From positions 1 through 38,272 of the forward strand of contig JAIRQO010000050.1 in NCBI GenBank assembly GCA_031256435.1: a DNA stretch of 38,272 bases, read 5' to 3'. The stretch comes from Cellulomonadaceae bacterium. GTDB lineage: Bacteria > Actinomycetota > Actinomycetes > Actinomycetales > Cellulomonadaceae. Position numbers and translations under genes: made by a program. The notes beneath the pieces are model-generated. The model ran no database searches and was not told where the DNA came from. It saw only the letters and a list, made by a program, of their open reading frames with translations. This document shows, piece by piece, positions 8,144-15,476 of this stretch; the first letter of the stretch is position 1, and every line of letters begins with the position of its first letter.

Positions 8144-9079
8144 TCACAGATGACGGAATACCAGCTCGCGGGCGAGTTGGCGGTAGGCCTCGGCGCCGGG
8201 GTGGTTGGGGGCAAACTCGGTGATGGGTGCGGCAGCCACGGTGGCGTCCGGGAACTTCACCGTCCGGCCAATCACCGTGTGCAGCAGTGTGTCCCCAAAG
8301 GCCTCGTGGACGCGTCCCACTACTTCACGCGAGTGCCGGGTCCGTGCGTCATACATGGTGGGCAGGATGCCATCAATCTCCAACCCGGGGTTGAGGCGGT
8401 CCCGCACCTTTTCAATGGTCTCCACCAGCAGCGCCACCCCGCGCAGTGCAAAGAACTCACACCCCAAGGGAATCAGCACGCCGTGCGCGGCGGTCAGGGC
8501 GTTCACCACCAGCAAACCCAAGGAGGGCTGGCAGTCAATCAGGATCACGTCATACTCGTCCATCACGGGGCGCAGTTCCCGTGCCAGCACCGATTCGCGG
8601 GCCACCTCGCCCACCAACTGCACCTCGGCAGCGGACAGGTCAATGTTGGCGGGAACCACGTCAAGCCCGGGAATGTCTGTGGACAGAATCACGTCCCGGA
8701 TCCCCACGCCACGGTCCATCAGCAGGTTGTAGACGCTGAGTTCCAGCGCATACGGGTTGATGCCCACCCCCACGGAGGCGGCTCCCTGCGGGTCAAAATC
8801 CACCAACAAGACTCGCCTTCCATACTCCCCCAGGGACGCTGCAAGGTTGATGGTGGTGGTGGTTTTCCCCACCCCGCCCTTCTGGTTACACATGGCAACA
8901 ATGCGCGCCGGTCCGTGGCCGCTCAGCGGTGCGGGAATCGGAAACTCGGGCGTGGGGCGCCCCACCACGTCCAACTTACTGGGGTCCAGAGGAACCGCCT
9001 TGAGGTAGCCCGTGGCGGGCTCCGGTTCCTGGGCAACGGCAGGTGCATCGAACAGGGATTCGGCTGGCATCTGACTCAC
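8144..9079 (-). CDS. parA: ParA/Soj-family ATPase
   Basis: Walker-type ATPase of the ParA/MinD superfamily. The copy next to scpAB is distinct from the parAB pair near the replication origin and is thought to act in chromosome organisation. In the 311-residue product the deviant Walker A CNQKGGVGKTTT (65–75), the A' aspartate motif VDFDPQGAAS and the Walker B segment DVILIDCQPSLG are intact. About 55 poorly conserved residues precede the ATPase core. Start is GTG 9079; an in-frame ATG at 9070 is equally possible, and neither has a strong ribosome site. scpA begins 1 bp after its stop. Confidence 0.93.
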   Translation of the reverse strand: MSQMPAESLFDAPAVAQEPEPATGYLKAVPLDPSKLDVVGRPTPEFPIPAPLSGHGPARIVAMCNQKGGVGKTTTTINLAASLGEYGRRVLLVDFDPQGAASVGVGINPYALELSVYNLLMDRGVGIRDVILSTDIPGLDVVPANIDLSAAEVQLVGEVARESVLARELRPVMDEYDVILIDCQPSLGLLVVNALTAAHGVLIPLGCEFFALRGVALLVETIEKVRDRLNPGLEIDGILPTMYDARTRHSREVVGRVHEAFGDTLLHTVIGRTVKFPDATVAAAPITEFAPNHPGAEAYRQLARELVFRHL

Positions 9080-9210
9080 GCGGCGAACCTATCCCACATG
9101 GCGCTGACTGCACCCTGGCGGCGCGCAGGCATCGAAACGTAGGCGCACTGCGCCGAGTACCGTGACGCGCACGGGCCTGTGAACGGCTTGCGGACTCTGA
9201 CGGTCGGCAC

Positions 9211-9270
9211 CGTTTGATCCAGCACTGTCTGATACAACACCGTTTGATCCAGCACCGCCTGAAACAGCAC
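9211..9270. repeat. Four 15-bp tandem units upstream of parA
   Basis: Units start at 9211, 9226, 9241 and 9256. Units 1 and 3 are identical (CGTTTGATCCAGCAC); units 2 and 4 are diverged (TGTCTGATACAACAC and CGCCTGAAACAGCAC). A 70-residue minus-strand frame covers them (repeating L-D-Q-T-V) but has no ribosome site or recognisable domain, so it is not called. The rest of the parA–permease gap (9080–9290) shows no gene. Confidence 0.75.
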
Positions 9271-9290
9271 TGTGGCCTGGCTCGTCACGT

Positions 9291-10385
9291 CTACCTACTC
9301 TTAAACAGCGCAAAGAGGTGTTTCTCTTGACTCAAGGCCACGGACACGATAGTGGCCAGCAGCGCTCCAGCCGCACCCGCAGCAATCACCGAAGCACCTA
9401 CTGCGGCAAGTTCACCAACAAACGCTTCGTGAACAATGGTCCGCTGTATCCACGCCGCCGGAATGACTACCCCAGCCAGGGCAATCACCCCTCCGGGAAT
9501 CAGCCACCCGAGGGCTTCCAGGACCTGGCCCGCCACCAGGTCCGATTTCGCAACGCGAGCGTGCAAAGCCGAGGCTAGTTCCAGCCTCCTCAACCGCATT
9601 GCCGCCGCGCCCAACGCGGCACCGAGGACCAGGGCAGCACCAGCGGCATGGCGAGTGAGACGGCTCTCCATCGCAGCGTGGGCATTGAACTGGGCGCCTA
9701 ACCGCGCGTTCAGTTGACCCAGTTCTGCCTCTTCTGGAGCGCCCGTCAAACTGAGATACACCAACGAGGTTGCGGCGGTGTTCTGCGGCCACACGTGGAC
9801 CCAGCAGGCGTCAAAATCTCCTTGCGGGTCCGTGGGGACAAGGATGGTGAAGCCGAGTTCCCGCGCGCGTCCATCGTCGGGCCATTCATAGATTCCCCCC
9901 ACCACGGCGCTGCCGAGGGACGTGGCCACGTCATCACCCGGCCTGATACCGAGCATCCCGGCAAGATCAGCCGAGAGCCACACCCCCGTCAGGGAAGATT
10001 CCGCAGGAACCTCAACGGGGGCAATGTGCGGCAGGAGTTCGACGAAACTGGCGGTCACCTCCCAGGAGTGAATGGTCACGTCCGGCATGGCTCCAAGGCG
10101 CAACGGATCGCCGCTACGGATGGCACCTGAGGCGTGCAGCGGAGGGGACCCCGCCAGCGCATCGCACTGAGTGCCGCTGATTCCGGCGGTGGCGCGCAAC
10201 GCACTTGTTGCTGAGCCGGAAGATCGGAACTCATCGGCCCGCCTGATGACGCCCAGGCTCACGTGGGTGTCTATGGCAGCAATGCCGCCGATGATCAGGG
10301 CAAAGACCACCGCGAGGAGACCTACGCGAGAGGTTCCTGACACAAGGTTTGCCCACGCTTCGCGAGCGAGTGTTCTGAGCCTCAT
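9291..10385 (-). CDS. ABC transporter permease, FtsX/MacB-like
   Basis: Membrane subunit of the ABC system encoded with the next two genes. The 364-residue protein has one transmembrane segment near the N-terminus (about 20–40, VGLLAVVFALIIGGIAA), an extracytoplasmic domain of about 200 residues with two cysteines, and three hydrophobic segments in the C-terminal third (about 246–265, 291–315, 330–352). One-plus-three topology with a large external loop is typical of MacB/FtsX-type permeases, which couple ATP hydrolysis to work at or outside the membrane. The 5' end overlaps the ATPase stop (ATGA), so the subunits are coupled. Substrate unknown. Confidence 0.82.
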   Translation of the reverse strand: MRLRTLAREAWANLVSGTSRVGLLAVVFALIIGGIAAIDTHVSLGVIRRADEFRSSGSATSALRATAGISGTQCDALAGSPPLHASGAIRSGDPLRLGAMPDVTIHSWEVTASFVELLPHIAPVEVPAESSLTGVWLSADLAGMLGIRPGDDVATSLGSAVVGGIYEWPDDGRARELGFTILVPTDPQGDFDACWVHVWPQNTAATSLVYLSLTGAPEEAELGQLNARLGAQFNAHAAMESRLTRHAAGAALVLGAALGAAAMRLRRLELASALHARVAKSDLVAGQVLEALGWLIPGGVIALAGVVIPAAWIQRTIVHEAFVGELAAVGASVIAAGAAGALLATIVSVALSQEKHLFALFKSR

Positions 10386-11032
10386 CCGGTCCCACCCTGA
10401 TCCGTTCCCGCTCTGGGGACGTTGTGGGCAAGGTCCACGATGCGCGTACAGGCCTGCCGTGTATCAGGATCATGCGTAGCAATGACCACAATGGTCTGGG
10501 TGCTGGCCAACTGTGTGAGAACGGTGTTCACGGTGTCTGCTGAGGTGCGGTCTAACTGTGCCGTGGGCTCGTCAACCAGCAACAGGTCCGGACTGGACGC
10601 CACTGCTCTAGCGAGCATCAACCGCTGCGCCTCTCCCCCGGACAACTCCATGAAGAGGCGATCTTTCAAGCCGTCCATACCGAAAGTGGTGAGGTGCTCC
10701 TCGGCCATGTCATGTGCCTGGCCCCATGACATTCCCTGCGCAATGAGTGGTAAGGCAACGTGATCCACTGCGGTTCGGCGCGCTACGCCGTGCGGATTCT
10801 GAAACACCCATCCCACGTGCTGAATATCATGACGTTCCACGCGCCCTTCAGTGGGAGTCAACCATCCCGCCAGTATGGACAATAACGTTGATTTCCCGCA
10901 CCCGGAGGGGCCTACTAATCCCACAATTTCGCCTTGAGCGGCGGAGAAACTCAGGTCAGTGAACAACCAATCGGTGGTGGCGAATCTGTGGGCAAGGTGG
11001 GTGGCCCGGACGGCGGATTCCATGGCGCTCAC
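10382..11032 (-). CDS. ABC transporter ATP-binding protein (MacB/LolD-like)
   Basis: Nucleotide-binding subunit, 216 residues. Walker A GPSGCGKST (41–49), Q-loop in WVFQNP, ABC signature LSGGEAQR (131–138), Walker B LLLVDEP (151–157) and the H-loop histidine in IATHD are present and complete. Length and compactness match the LolD/MacB class rather than import ATPases. Its start overlaps the upstream membrane-fusion gene by 4 bp and its stop overlaps the permease by 4 bp, indicating a stoichiometric three-subunit assembly. Confidence 0.92.
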   Translation of the reverse strand: MSAMESAVRATHLAHRFATTDWLFTDLSFSAAQGEIVGLVGPSGCGKSTLLSILAGWLTPTEGRVERHDIQHVGWVFQNPHGVARRTAVDHVALPLIAQGMSWGQAHDMAEEHLTTFGMDGLKDRLFMELSGGEAQRLMLARAVASSPDLLLVDEPTAQLDRTSADTVNTVLTQLASTQTIVVIATHDPDTRQACTRIVDLAHNVPRAGTDQGGTG

Positions 11033-12072
11033 GGGACGCAGCGAGCGTCATCAGGGAAACGAATCGTAACGTTCTGGACAGGATGTGCGCCGTCACCGCC
11101 GCCGTCAACCTGAACCATGGTTTGCCCCAACGATGATGCGACGATCCTCACCGGGTGAGCCTGCCCGTCCGCCCACACACATCCACGTCCCTCACCGGCT
11201 ACGGCAATGGAGGACGGAGGAACCACTGCTACGTTGAGGGCGTTGGCGAGCCGAACCCGCATTTCCACCTGCTCTGTTCCTTGTTCTTGTGCAAAACCGA
11301 ACTCAGGGCCGGAGGCCACCGCTGCAAGGAACGCAGGATCGGTCACCGTCCCTCCCGGCAGGACGGGAGCGGTGAGATCCTGGTAGACCGCCACCCAATC
11401 GTCGCCCTCTGGGGCGTTATTGACTACCAGGCTGGTCAAACCTCCTGCAATCGTGACCACCTCGGCGCCCGGCTCCACCGATGCTCCCAAGCGCAGATGA
11501 CACTCGGACGGAGTGACGTGTGGCGCGGGTAGCCACACCACGCGGCTCAGCGGGAGCGCGCCTGGACCTCGGGCACCCTCCCCCAACACCTCACGGACTG
11601 CCGCTTGCGTTGAGTGACGGAATCGACCATCAGGAACCACGGCGTTGCCAAGCCGAGCCAACTCTTCCTGGAGGGCGAGGACGTCATCACCCTGCGCGCC
11701 CACGGCGAGGTCTCGCCACAGCGGTACGCGAGTAGCGAGGTACACCACAGGTGACCCATCAACCTCAAGTGCCACAGCACCGGATTCCACGGGAGTGCCG
11801 GGCTCACACTCTGTGGCGGTCACGGTGCCTTGGGCGCGGGTGTGGAGGGCGGTCTCCGGTGTGGTGACGAGACGCGCTTGCCCCGTGCGGGCACCGTCAA
11901 ATACCTGGTTGACCACCGCTACGGACTCGGGATCGTGAGGCACGGCAAAGCCTGGTGGCTCAGGTTGTGGAAGCAGCAGGGCAGCACCTCCCGCACCGAC
12001 GGCCACCAGCGCTGCGGCAACCACGGCGATCAGGGCACCGTTGACTCGTCGTCGGATCAGCGGCTTCTCCAT
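11029..12072 (-). CDS. Membrane-fusion (HlyD-like) protein with peptidoglycan-binding segment
   Basis: Extracytoplasmic adaptor of the ABC system. The 347-residue protein has an N-terminal anchor (about 12–34, GALIAVVAAALVAVGAGGAALLL), then beta-rich segments, and a PG_binding_1-like stretch around residues 118–160 (RDLAVGAQGDDVLALQEELARLG … PDGRF). The later region resembles the barrel of efflux adaptor proteins. A peptidoglycan-binding insertion is a known actinobacterial variant of such adaptors and would fix the transporter to the cell wall. ATG 12072 has GAGAGGG 6 nt upstream. It follows two lipoprotein genes, separated from them by 134 bp. Confidence 0.8.
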   Translation of the reverse strand: MEKPLIRRRVNGALIAVVAAALVAVGAGGAALLLPQPEPPGFAVPHDPESVAVVNQVFDGARTGQARLVTTPETALHTRAQGTVTATECEPGTPVESGAVALEVDGSPVVYLATRVPLWRDLAVGAQGDDVLALQEELARLGNAVVPDGRFRHSTQAAVREVLGEGARGPGALPLSRVVWLPAPHVTPSECHLRLGASVEPGAEVVTIAGGLTSLVVNNAPEGDDWVAVYQDLTAPVLPGGTVTDPAFLAAVASGPEFGFAQEQGTEQVEMRVRLANALNVAVVPPSSIAVAGEGRGCVWADGQAHPVRIVASSLGQTMVQVDGGGDGAHPVQNVTIRFPDDARCVP

Positions 12073-12206
12073 GATGTACCCTCTCGATTACTTTTCAGTG
12101 AGTCACTTTGGTCAGTTGGTCATTTCTTCTTGTTCGACGACGGTTGTCTCGTTGGAAGACCCCATCATCCGCAGAGACTCCATTGCCTCGTCCGGCTCTG
12201 CTTTGA

Positions 12207-12866
12207 TTAGCTCTGGGAAAATTCCATCCTGACCGATGTTCGCTCCATCTCTTCAAGATCAGCAATAGTTAAAGACTTTTCCTCAAGCGGATCAAAACGG
12301 CACATCCTCCCTGCTTCAGTACTGGCGATGAATAATTCGTCAGAATAGAAGAGAAGCTCCTCAAATTGGGCATCTGAAAGACCATGCGCGTCTGGAACAT
12401 TGTTCCTGTCATAACATGCTCGAATGAGTTGAGTAAAGGTGAGGCCATGCGGGTTGGAGCGCATTTCTGAATGCAACCACTTAACATTCCACAATCCGCT
12501 TGTTGTGCCGCAGTAACGATCAACCTCATCCATATCTGCATATGTTCGCCCAGGTAATCCTGTTGGGGCGGCCCAATGAAACTCGCCGTGCTCGTCACGA
12601 GATACGGTCCACCTGGGTTCAACACACTCAAGGAACGCTGATTCAGCGGAGGCTAACTCGGCATCAGAGACGTGATAGTCCTCGAGAATCCGTAGTTCTG
12701 CTTCACTTGATGTAGATCTACGGATATCCCGAATCACTTCCACCCAATGCGCATCCACCTCACTGGATGCGGCAGAATACCCCGCGCACCCAGTGAGGAC
12801 GAAGGCCATGGCAAAGAGCGAGAAAAAGCCGACTGCTAGGCGGATGCAACGCATTGTGGGAAGCAA
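12207..12866 (-). CDS. Putative lipoprotein, tandem paralogue 1
   Basis: A 219-residue secreted lipoprotein of unknown function. The signal peptide ends in the lipobox LTGC (Cys27). Four later cysteines lie in LECVEP, DRYCGT, RACYDR and GRMCRFDP, and the segment RSNPHGLTFTQLIRACY…LSDAQFEELL aligns with the neighbouring lipoprotein. Start TTG 12866 is preferred over ATG 12854 because GAGGA lies at correct spacing inside the end of the upstream gene. Lipoproteins with this four-Cys, GxMCxxDP-ended layout often sit beside ABC/adaptor modules in Micrococcales, from my recollection of such loci. The 95 bp after the stop encode an open, acidic peptide in another frame (to 12112), so a recent frameshift near the C-terminus is possible. 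Confidence 0.75.
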   Translation of the reverse strand: MLPTMRCIRLAVGFFSLFAMAFVLTGCAGYSAASSEVDAHWVEVIRDIRRSTSSEAELRILEDYHVSDAELASAESAFLECVEPRWTVSRDEHGEFHWAAPTGLPGRTYADMDEVDRYCGTTSGLWNVKWLHSEMRSNPHGLTFTQLIRACYDRNNVPDAHGLSDAQFEELLFYSDELFIASTEAGRMCRFDPLEEKSLTIADLEEMERTSVRMEFSQS

Positions 12867-12868
12867 GG

Positions 12869-13534
12869 CTATTCCTCTTCACCGTAGGTCATCACTGAGG
12901 AATCCCACTGCAAGGCTGCATCCCTAGCAGAGAGACCCAGAAGACCATGAGGGTCAATCATGCACATCTTTCCCTCGTCTGACGTGGGAATAAACTCCGG
13001 TTGGCTGATGTACTCCTCAAATGCTGAAAGTGATAAGAGATCACTTCCGTCCTTCACTCCATATCGCATGAAACAATCACGCCGTGCTTCTGCCGCTCCG
13101 ACACCCTGAGGGTTATCACGGAGACCATAGAACAGAACTTCAATATGCTCTGTAGTTCCGACTACGCATGTGTTATACGCGCCGAACATCGCATCAAATG
13201 ACAGTTCGGTCCGCCCAGTTTCAATCGACTTCGTCGTTGATCCGCCCTCGGGATGAAAGTCAATTGCGACACCCTTCTCCTGCAAGCACATCGCTAAAGC
13301 ATTCTGGGCCTCACGAAACTCGACATCTGTGACATCAAAGTCAGATAGAACGCGGTATTCCAACTCACTTGGGTTATCCGATAAGACCGCGCGAATCCAT
13401 GCTTCCCACTTTGGAGCAACGTCATTTGAGGCTGATGCAGACGATGAACAACCCGAAATGACAAAGAGCGCTCCCAGGGTTGTCAGACAAACCAAAACAC
13501 CATGGACAAAGCGTCGCAATCGAGGAAAGTCCAT
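12869..13534 (-). CDS. Putative lipoprotein, tandem paralogue 2
   Basis: A 221-residue lipoprotein with lipobox ISGC (Cys29) after a hydrophobic signal segment. It shares with its neighbour the ELEYRVLSDFDVTDVEF / ELRILEDYHVSDAEL block, four downstream cysteines (AMCLQ, YNTCVV, RDCFMRYG, GKMCMIDP), the NPQGVG motif and the LSAFEEY helix. The pair therefore arose by duplication and then diverged. ATG 13534 has AAGAGGA at good spacing. The stop overlaps the ribosome site of the next gene (2-bp gap), so the two are co-translated. Probably first gene of the lipoprotein–adaptor–ABC operon. Confidence 0.8.
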   Translation of the reverse strand: MDFPRLRRFVHGVLVCLTTLGALFVISGCSSSASASNDVAPKWEAWIRAVLSDNPSELEYRVLSDFDVTDVEFREAQNALAMCLQEKGVAIDFHPEGGSTTKSIETGRTELSFDAMFGAYNTCVVGTTEHIEVLFYGLRDNPQGVGAAEARRDCFMRYGVKDGSDLLSLSAFEEYISQPEFIPTSDEGKMCMIDPHGLLGLSARDAALQWDSSVMTYGEEE

Positions 13535-13579
13535 GATGTCCTCTTGGTGAAAATCTGACTAGGCGTGCAAAATGAACAG

Positions 13580-13628
13580 GGGTCACTTCGCGGTAAATTG
13601 TGTTTGCAGCACAACCGCGAAGTGACCC
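13580..13628. repeat. Long perfect stem-loop upstream of the lipoprotein operon
   Basis: GGGTCACTTCGCGGT (13580–13594) and ACCGCGAAGTGACCC (13614–13628) are perfect 15-bp inverted copies. The loop contains a second inverted pair, TTGTG (13598–13602) and CACAA (13610–13614). Only a weak T-stretch follows on the minus strand. It lies 46 bp before the lipoprotein start codon, so it is in the leader or promoter region of that operon. It could be an operator, an attenuating structure, or the fused terminal repeats of a lost mobile element. Confidence 0.65.
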
Positions 13629-13749
13629 TGATGCTAACTACCCCCTTTATTCTTTTCGCTGTCACGTCTCGCAATGCGTGATTATTCGTCGTACCTCTGA
13701 TGCGGCAGAGCCAAACAACAATACTTGTAGCGTGATCCCGGCATAAAAA

Positions 13750-13777
13750 ACTCGCCCCCCGGAATCGGGAGGCGAGT
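13750..13777 (-). terminator. Rho-independent terminator of the 43-residue ORF
   Basis: On the minus strand a 12-bp stem (arms 13766–13777 and 13750–13761, one mismatch) with a four-base loop is followed by TTTTTTA. This is a textbook intrinsic terminator and it ends transcription coming from the small ORF at 13847–13978. It also insulates the lipoprotein–ABC operon from upstream transcription. Confidence 0.9.
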
Positions 13778-13846
13778 GGTGTTGGTGACCGGGTGGGCGG
13801 CGTCAGTTCACGGCCTTCGCTGCGTGCCCCGGTTTGTTGCGAGGGT

Positions 13847-13978
13847 TCAGCGGGTGGCGTTGGACGAGACGGTACGCTCCGCCTCGCGCTCGCGTGCCTG
13901 ACGGCGGTACTCGGCGTACCGAGCGTTGCGAACTTGGACACCCTGCCACGCGGATACATAGCTTTGTGCGTCGAACAT
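13847..13978 (-). CDS. Small protein of 43 residues, unknown function
   Basis: A short gene supported by an excellent ribosome site (AAGGAGG, 4 nt before ATG 13978) and a strong intrinsic terminator about 70 bp after the stop. The product starts MFDAQSYVSAWQGV and continues as an Arg/Glu-rich helix (ARYAEYRRQAREREAERT) with no signal peptide, membrane segment or cysteine. Such a charged amphipathic peptide could bind a protein or nucleic acid. I do not recognise the family. It has its own transcription unit with a leader of probably more than 100 bases, between lplA and the lipoprotein–ABC operon. Confidence 0.6.
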   Translation of the reverse strand: MFDAQSYVSAWQGVQVRNARYAEYRRQAREREAERTVSSNATR

Positions 13979-14160
13979 GATTCCTCCTTGAGGGTCCGTG
14001 AGCGATGGTGGGCTCATCGTTATTTCCCCGTCCGCGATGGTGGTGCGAACCGGTGCCGGGTACTTTCCCGACGTTCTCAAGTATGCCAGAGGTGATCGAA
14101 TTTCTCACCTGAACAGGGGGTTTAATTATCTCTAACGTGTTCCGTGTCACTTATTAAGCA
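13979..14160 (-). promoter_or_regulatory. Structured leader region of the 43-residue ORF
   Basis: This gene-free stretch upstream of the small ORF contains a 6-bp stem AGGTGA/TCACCT (14090–14110), a CGGG/CCCG stem (14057–14070) and, on the minus strand near 14120–14128, an A/T-rich GATAATTAA that could be a −10 region. If transcription starts there, the leader would be about 140 nt. No known riboswitch was recognised. The remaining bases to 14225 show nothing further. Confidence 0.3.
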
Positions 14161-14225
14161 GATTCTTGACGCCGTGATGACCATTTCTTTACTCTGGGCT
14201 GAATAGCGGGAAACCTTCACGCCTA

Positions 14226-14242
14226 CTAAACCCCAGGTTTAG
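14226..14242 (-). terminator. Inverted repeat just after lplA
   Basis: CTAAACC (14226–14232) and GGTTTAG (14236–14242) form a perfect 7-bp hairpin with a three-base loop, starting 2 bp after the lplA stop codon. It lacks a T-tract, so it is a weak terminator or an mRNA end-stabilising structure for the xerD–lplA transcript. Confidence 0.4.
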
Positions 14243-14244
14243 TG

Positions 14245-15468
14245 CTATGGGATGCGTTCCAGCCATGCCTTTGCCGTGAATTTCTCCTCCACCAACCGCT
14301 GCGCGTAGTCCAACTCCGCCGGCGTCAGCGCAGAGTCCACGCACTGGTAGCGGGAGCGGAAATGCGCTTCAAAGGCATCGACGATGGCCTCGCGCGGCAG
14401 CCCCGTTTGTGACCGCAAGGGGTCCACGCGTTTGTTGGCACTGCGAATCCCTTTATCGGAATGTTTTTCTCGGCCGATGCGCAGCACCTGCATCATGGCA
14501 TCGGCATCAATGTCATAGGCCATGGTCATGTGGTGGAGTACGGCGGCCTGGCCTGGGACTTGCCCGGCAGCCTGACCGGTGATCTGCCCGGCAAGCCCCT
14601 CCTCCTCTGCACCGGCCCCCAACGCGCTGCCCACCACGGCATCGGCCCCCACGGCACTGGCCCCCACCAGCGCCGAGATCCGCTTCTGCGCACTTCCGGC
14701 AATCTTTCCTGCCGGGGAGGCAATATCATTCAGTCCCGAGAACTGCGCCGTGACGCCCACGGTGGCGAGCGCACCCAGCACCCAGGAGTCAAGGAAACGG
14801 TAGGACTCCGCAAAGGACATCCCGTCCACCAGGGACGCGGGAACTACTAACGAGAAGGTCACGCAGTTCCCGGCTTCCATGAACATGGCGCCCCCGCCGG
14901 AGATTCGTCGTACCAAAGTCACCCCCAACCGCTCGGCGGCCTCCGTGTCAATCTCGTTGGACAACGATTGGAAACTTCCGAAGACCACCGCCCGTTCATC
15001 CCACTCCCAGAAGCGCAGCGTGGGGCCGCGCGTCCCTGCGGCTACGGCCTCCAGCAACACCTGATCCAGGGCGGCTAAGTGCGGAACGGATACGGGCGGT
15101 GGCCGCAGAATCTCGAAGGTGTGATCCTCCCACGTGGTGGCGAATCCCAGGGCTCGCCGCGTGGCAATGGCCACGGCAAAGGAATCGAATCCAATGAAAG
15201 TCACGGGGCCCATGAGATGACCCTCGTCTTCTGCCTGGTGAATAGCGGCATCGATGCGCTCGGCGATGGCTCGGGGCGTGGTGGCGGCCTCCATGCCGGT
15301 GAGCGCCCCCACAATCACGTCAATGGCATCATCAGGTTCCAGGAAAAAGTCACCGGAAACGTGGACGTTGACCAGGTGATCCTCCGCCACGTCACACTCC
15401 ACTCGAACTAACTTGCCATCAGGGACTTTGTATTCTCCGCGCACGGGCCCTACGGTACGGGTCATCAC
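14245..15468 (-). CDS. lplA: Lipoate–protein ligase A with N-terminal accessory domain
   Basis: Activates and attaches lipoate (or octanoate) to lipoyl domains of 2-oxoacid dehydrogenases and GcvH. The first 118 of 407 residues resemble the small accessory domain that is C-terminal in E. coli LplA (…DGKLVRVECDVAEDHLVNV…). The catalytic domain follows, with RRISGGGA (187–194), the GN…TFSL strand and KIAGSAQ (255–261), whose lysine contacts lipoyl-AMP. Between KIAGSAQ and the conserved LHHMTMAYD there is an insertion of about 45 Ala/Gly/Gln-rich residues (265–309, including GQAAGQVPGQAA), not expected in the family. Start GTG 15468 or ATG 15465; the gene lies 8 bp after xerD. Confidence 0.88.
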   Translation of the reverse strand: MMTRTVGPVRGEYKVPDGKLVRVECDVAEDHLVNVHVSGDFFLEPDDAIDVIVGALTGMEAATTPRAIAERIDAAIHQAEDEGHLMGPVTFIGFDSFAVAIATRRALGFATTWEDHTFEILRPPPVSVPHLAALDQVLLEAVAAGTRGPTLRFWEWDERAVVFGSFQSLSNEIDTEAAERLGVTLVRRISGGGAMFMEAGNCVTFSLVVPASLVDGMSFAESYRFLDSWVLGALATVGVTAQFSGLNDIASPAGKIAGSAQKRISALVGASAVGADAVVGSALGAGAEEEGLAGQITGQAAGQVPGQAAVLHHMTMAYDIDADAMMQVLRIGREKHSDKGIRSANKRVDPLRSQTGLPREAIVDAFEAHFRSRYQCVDSALTPAELDYAQRLVEEKFTAKAWLERIP

Positions 15469-15476
15469 GTGGCCCG

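Noticed and set aside
9076..9313. Minus-strand ORFs of about 70 codons over the repeats upstream of parA
   Set aside because: They are made of translated tandem repeat, overlap the parA start, and lack a ribosome site or similarity to any family I know.
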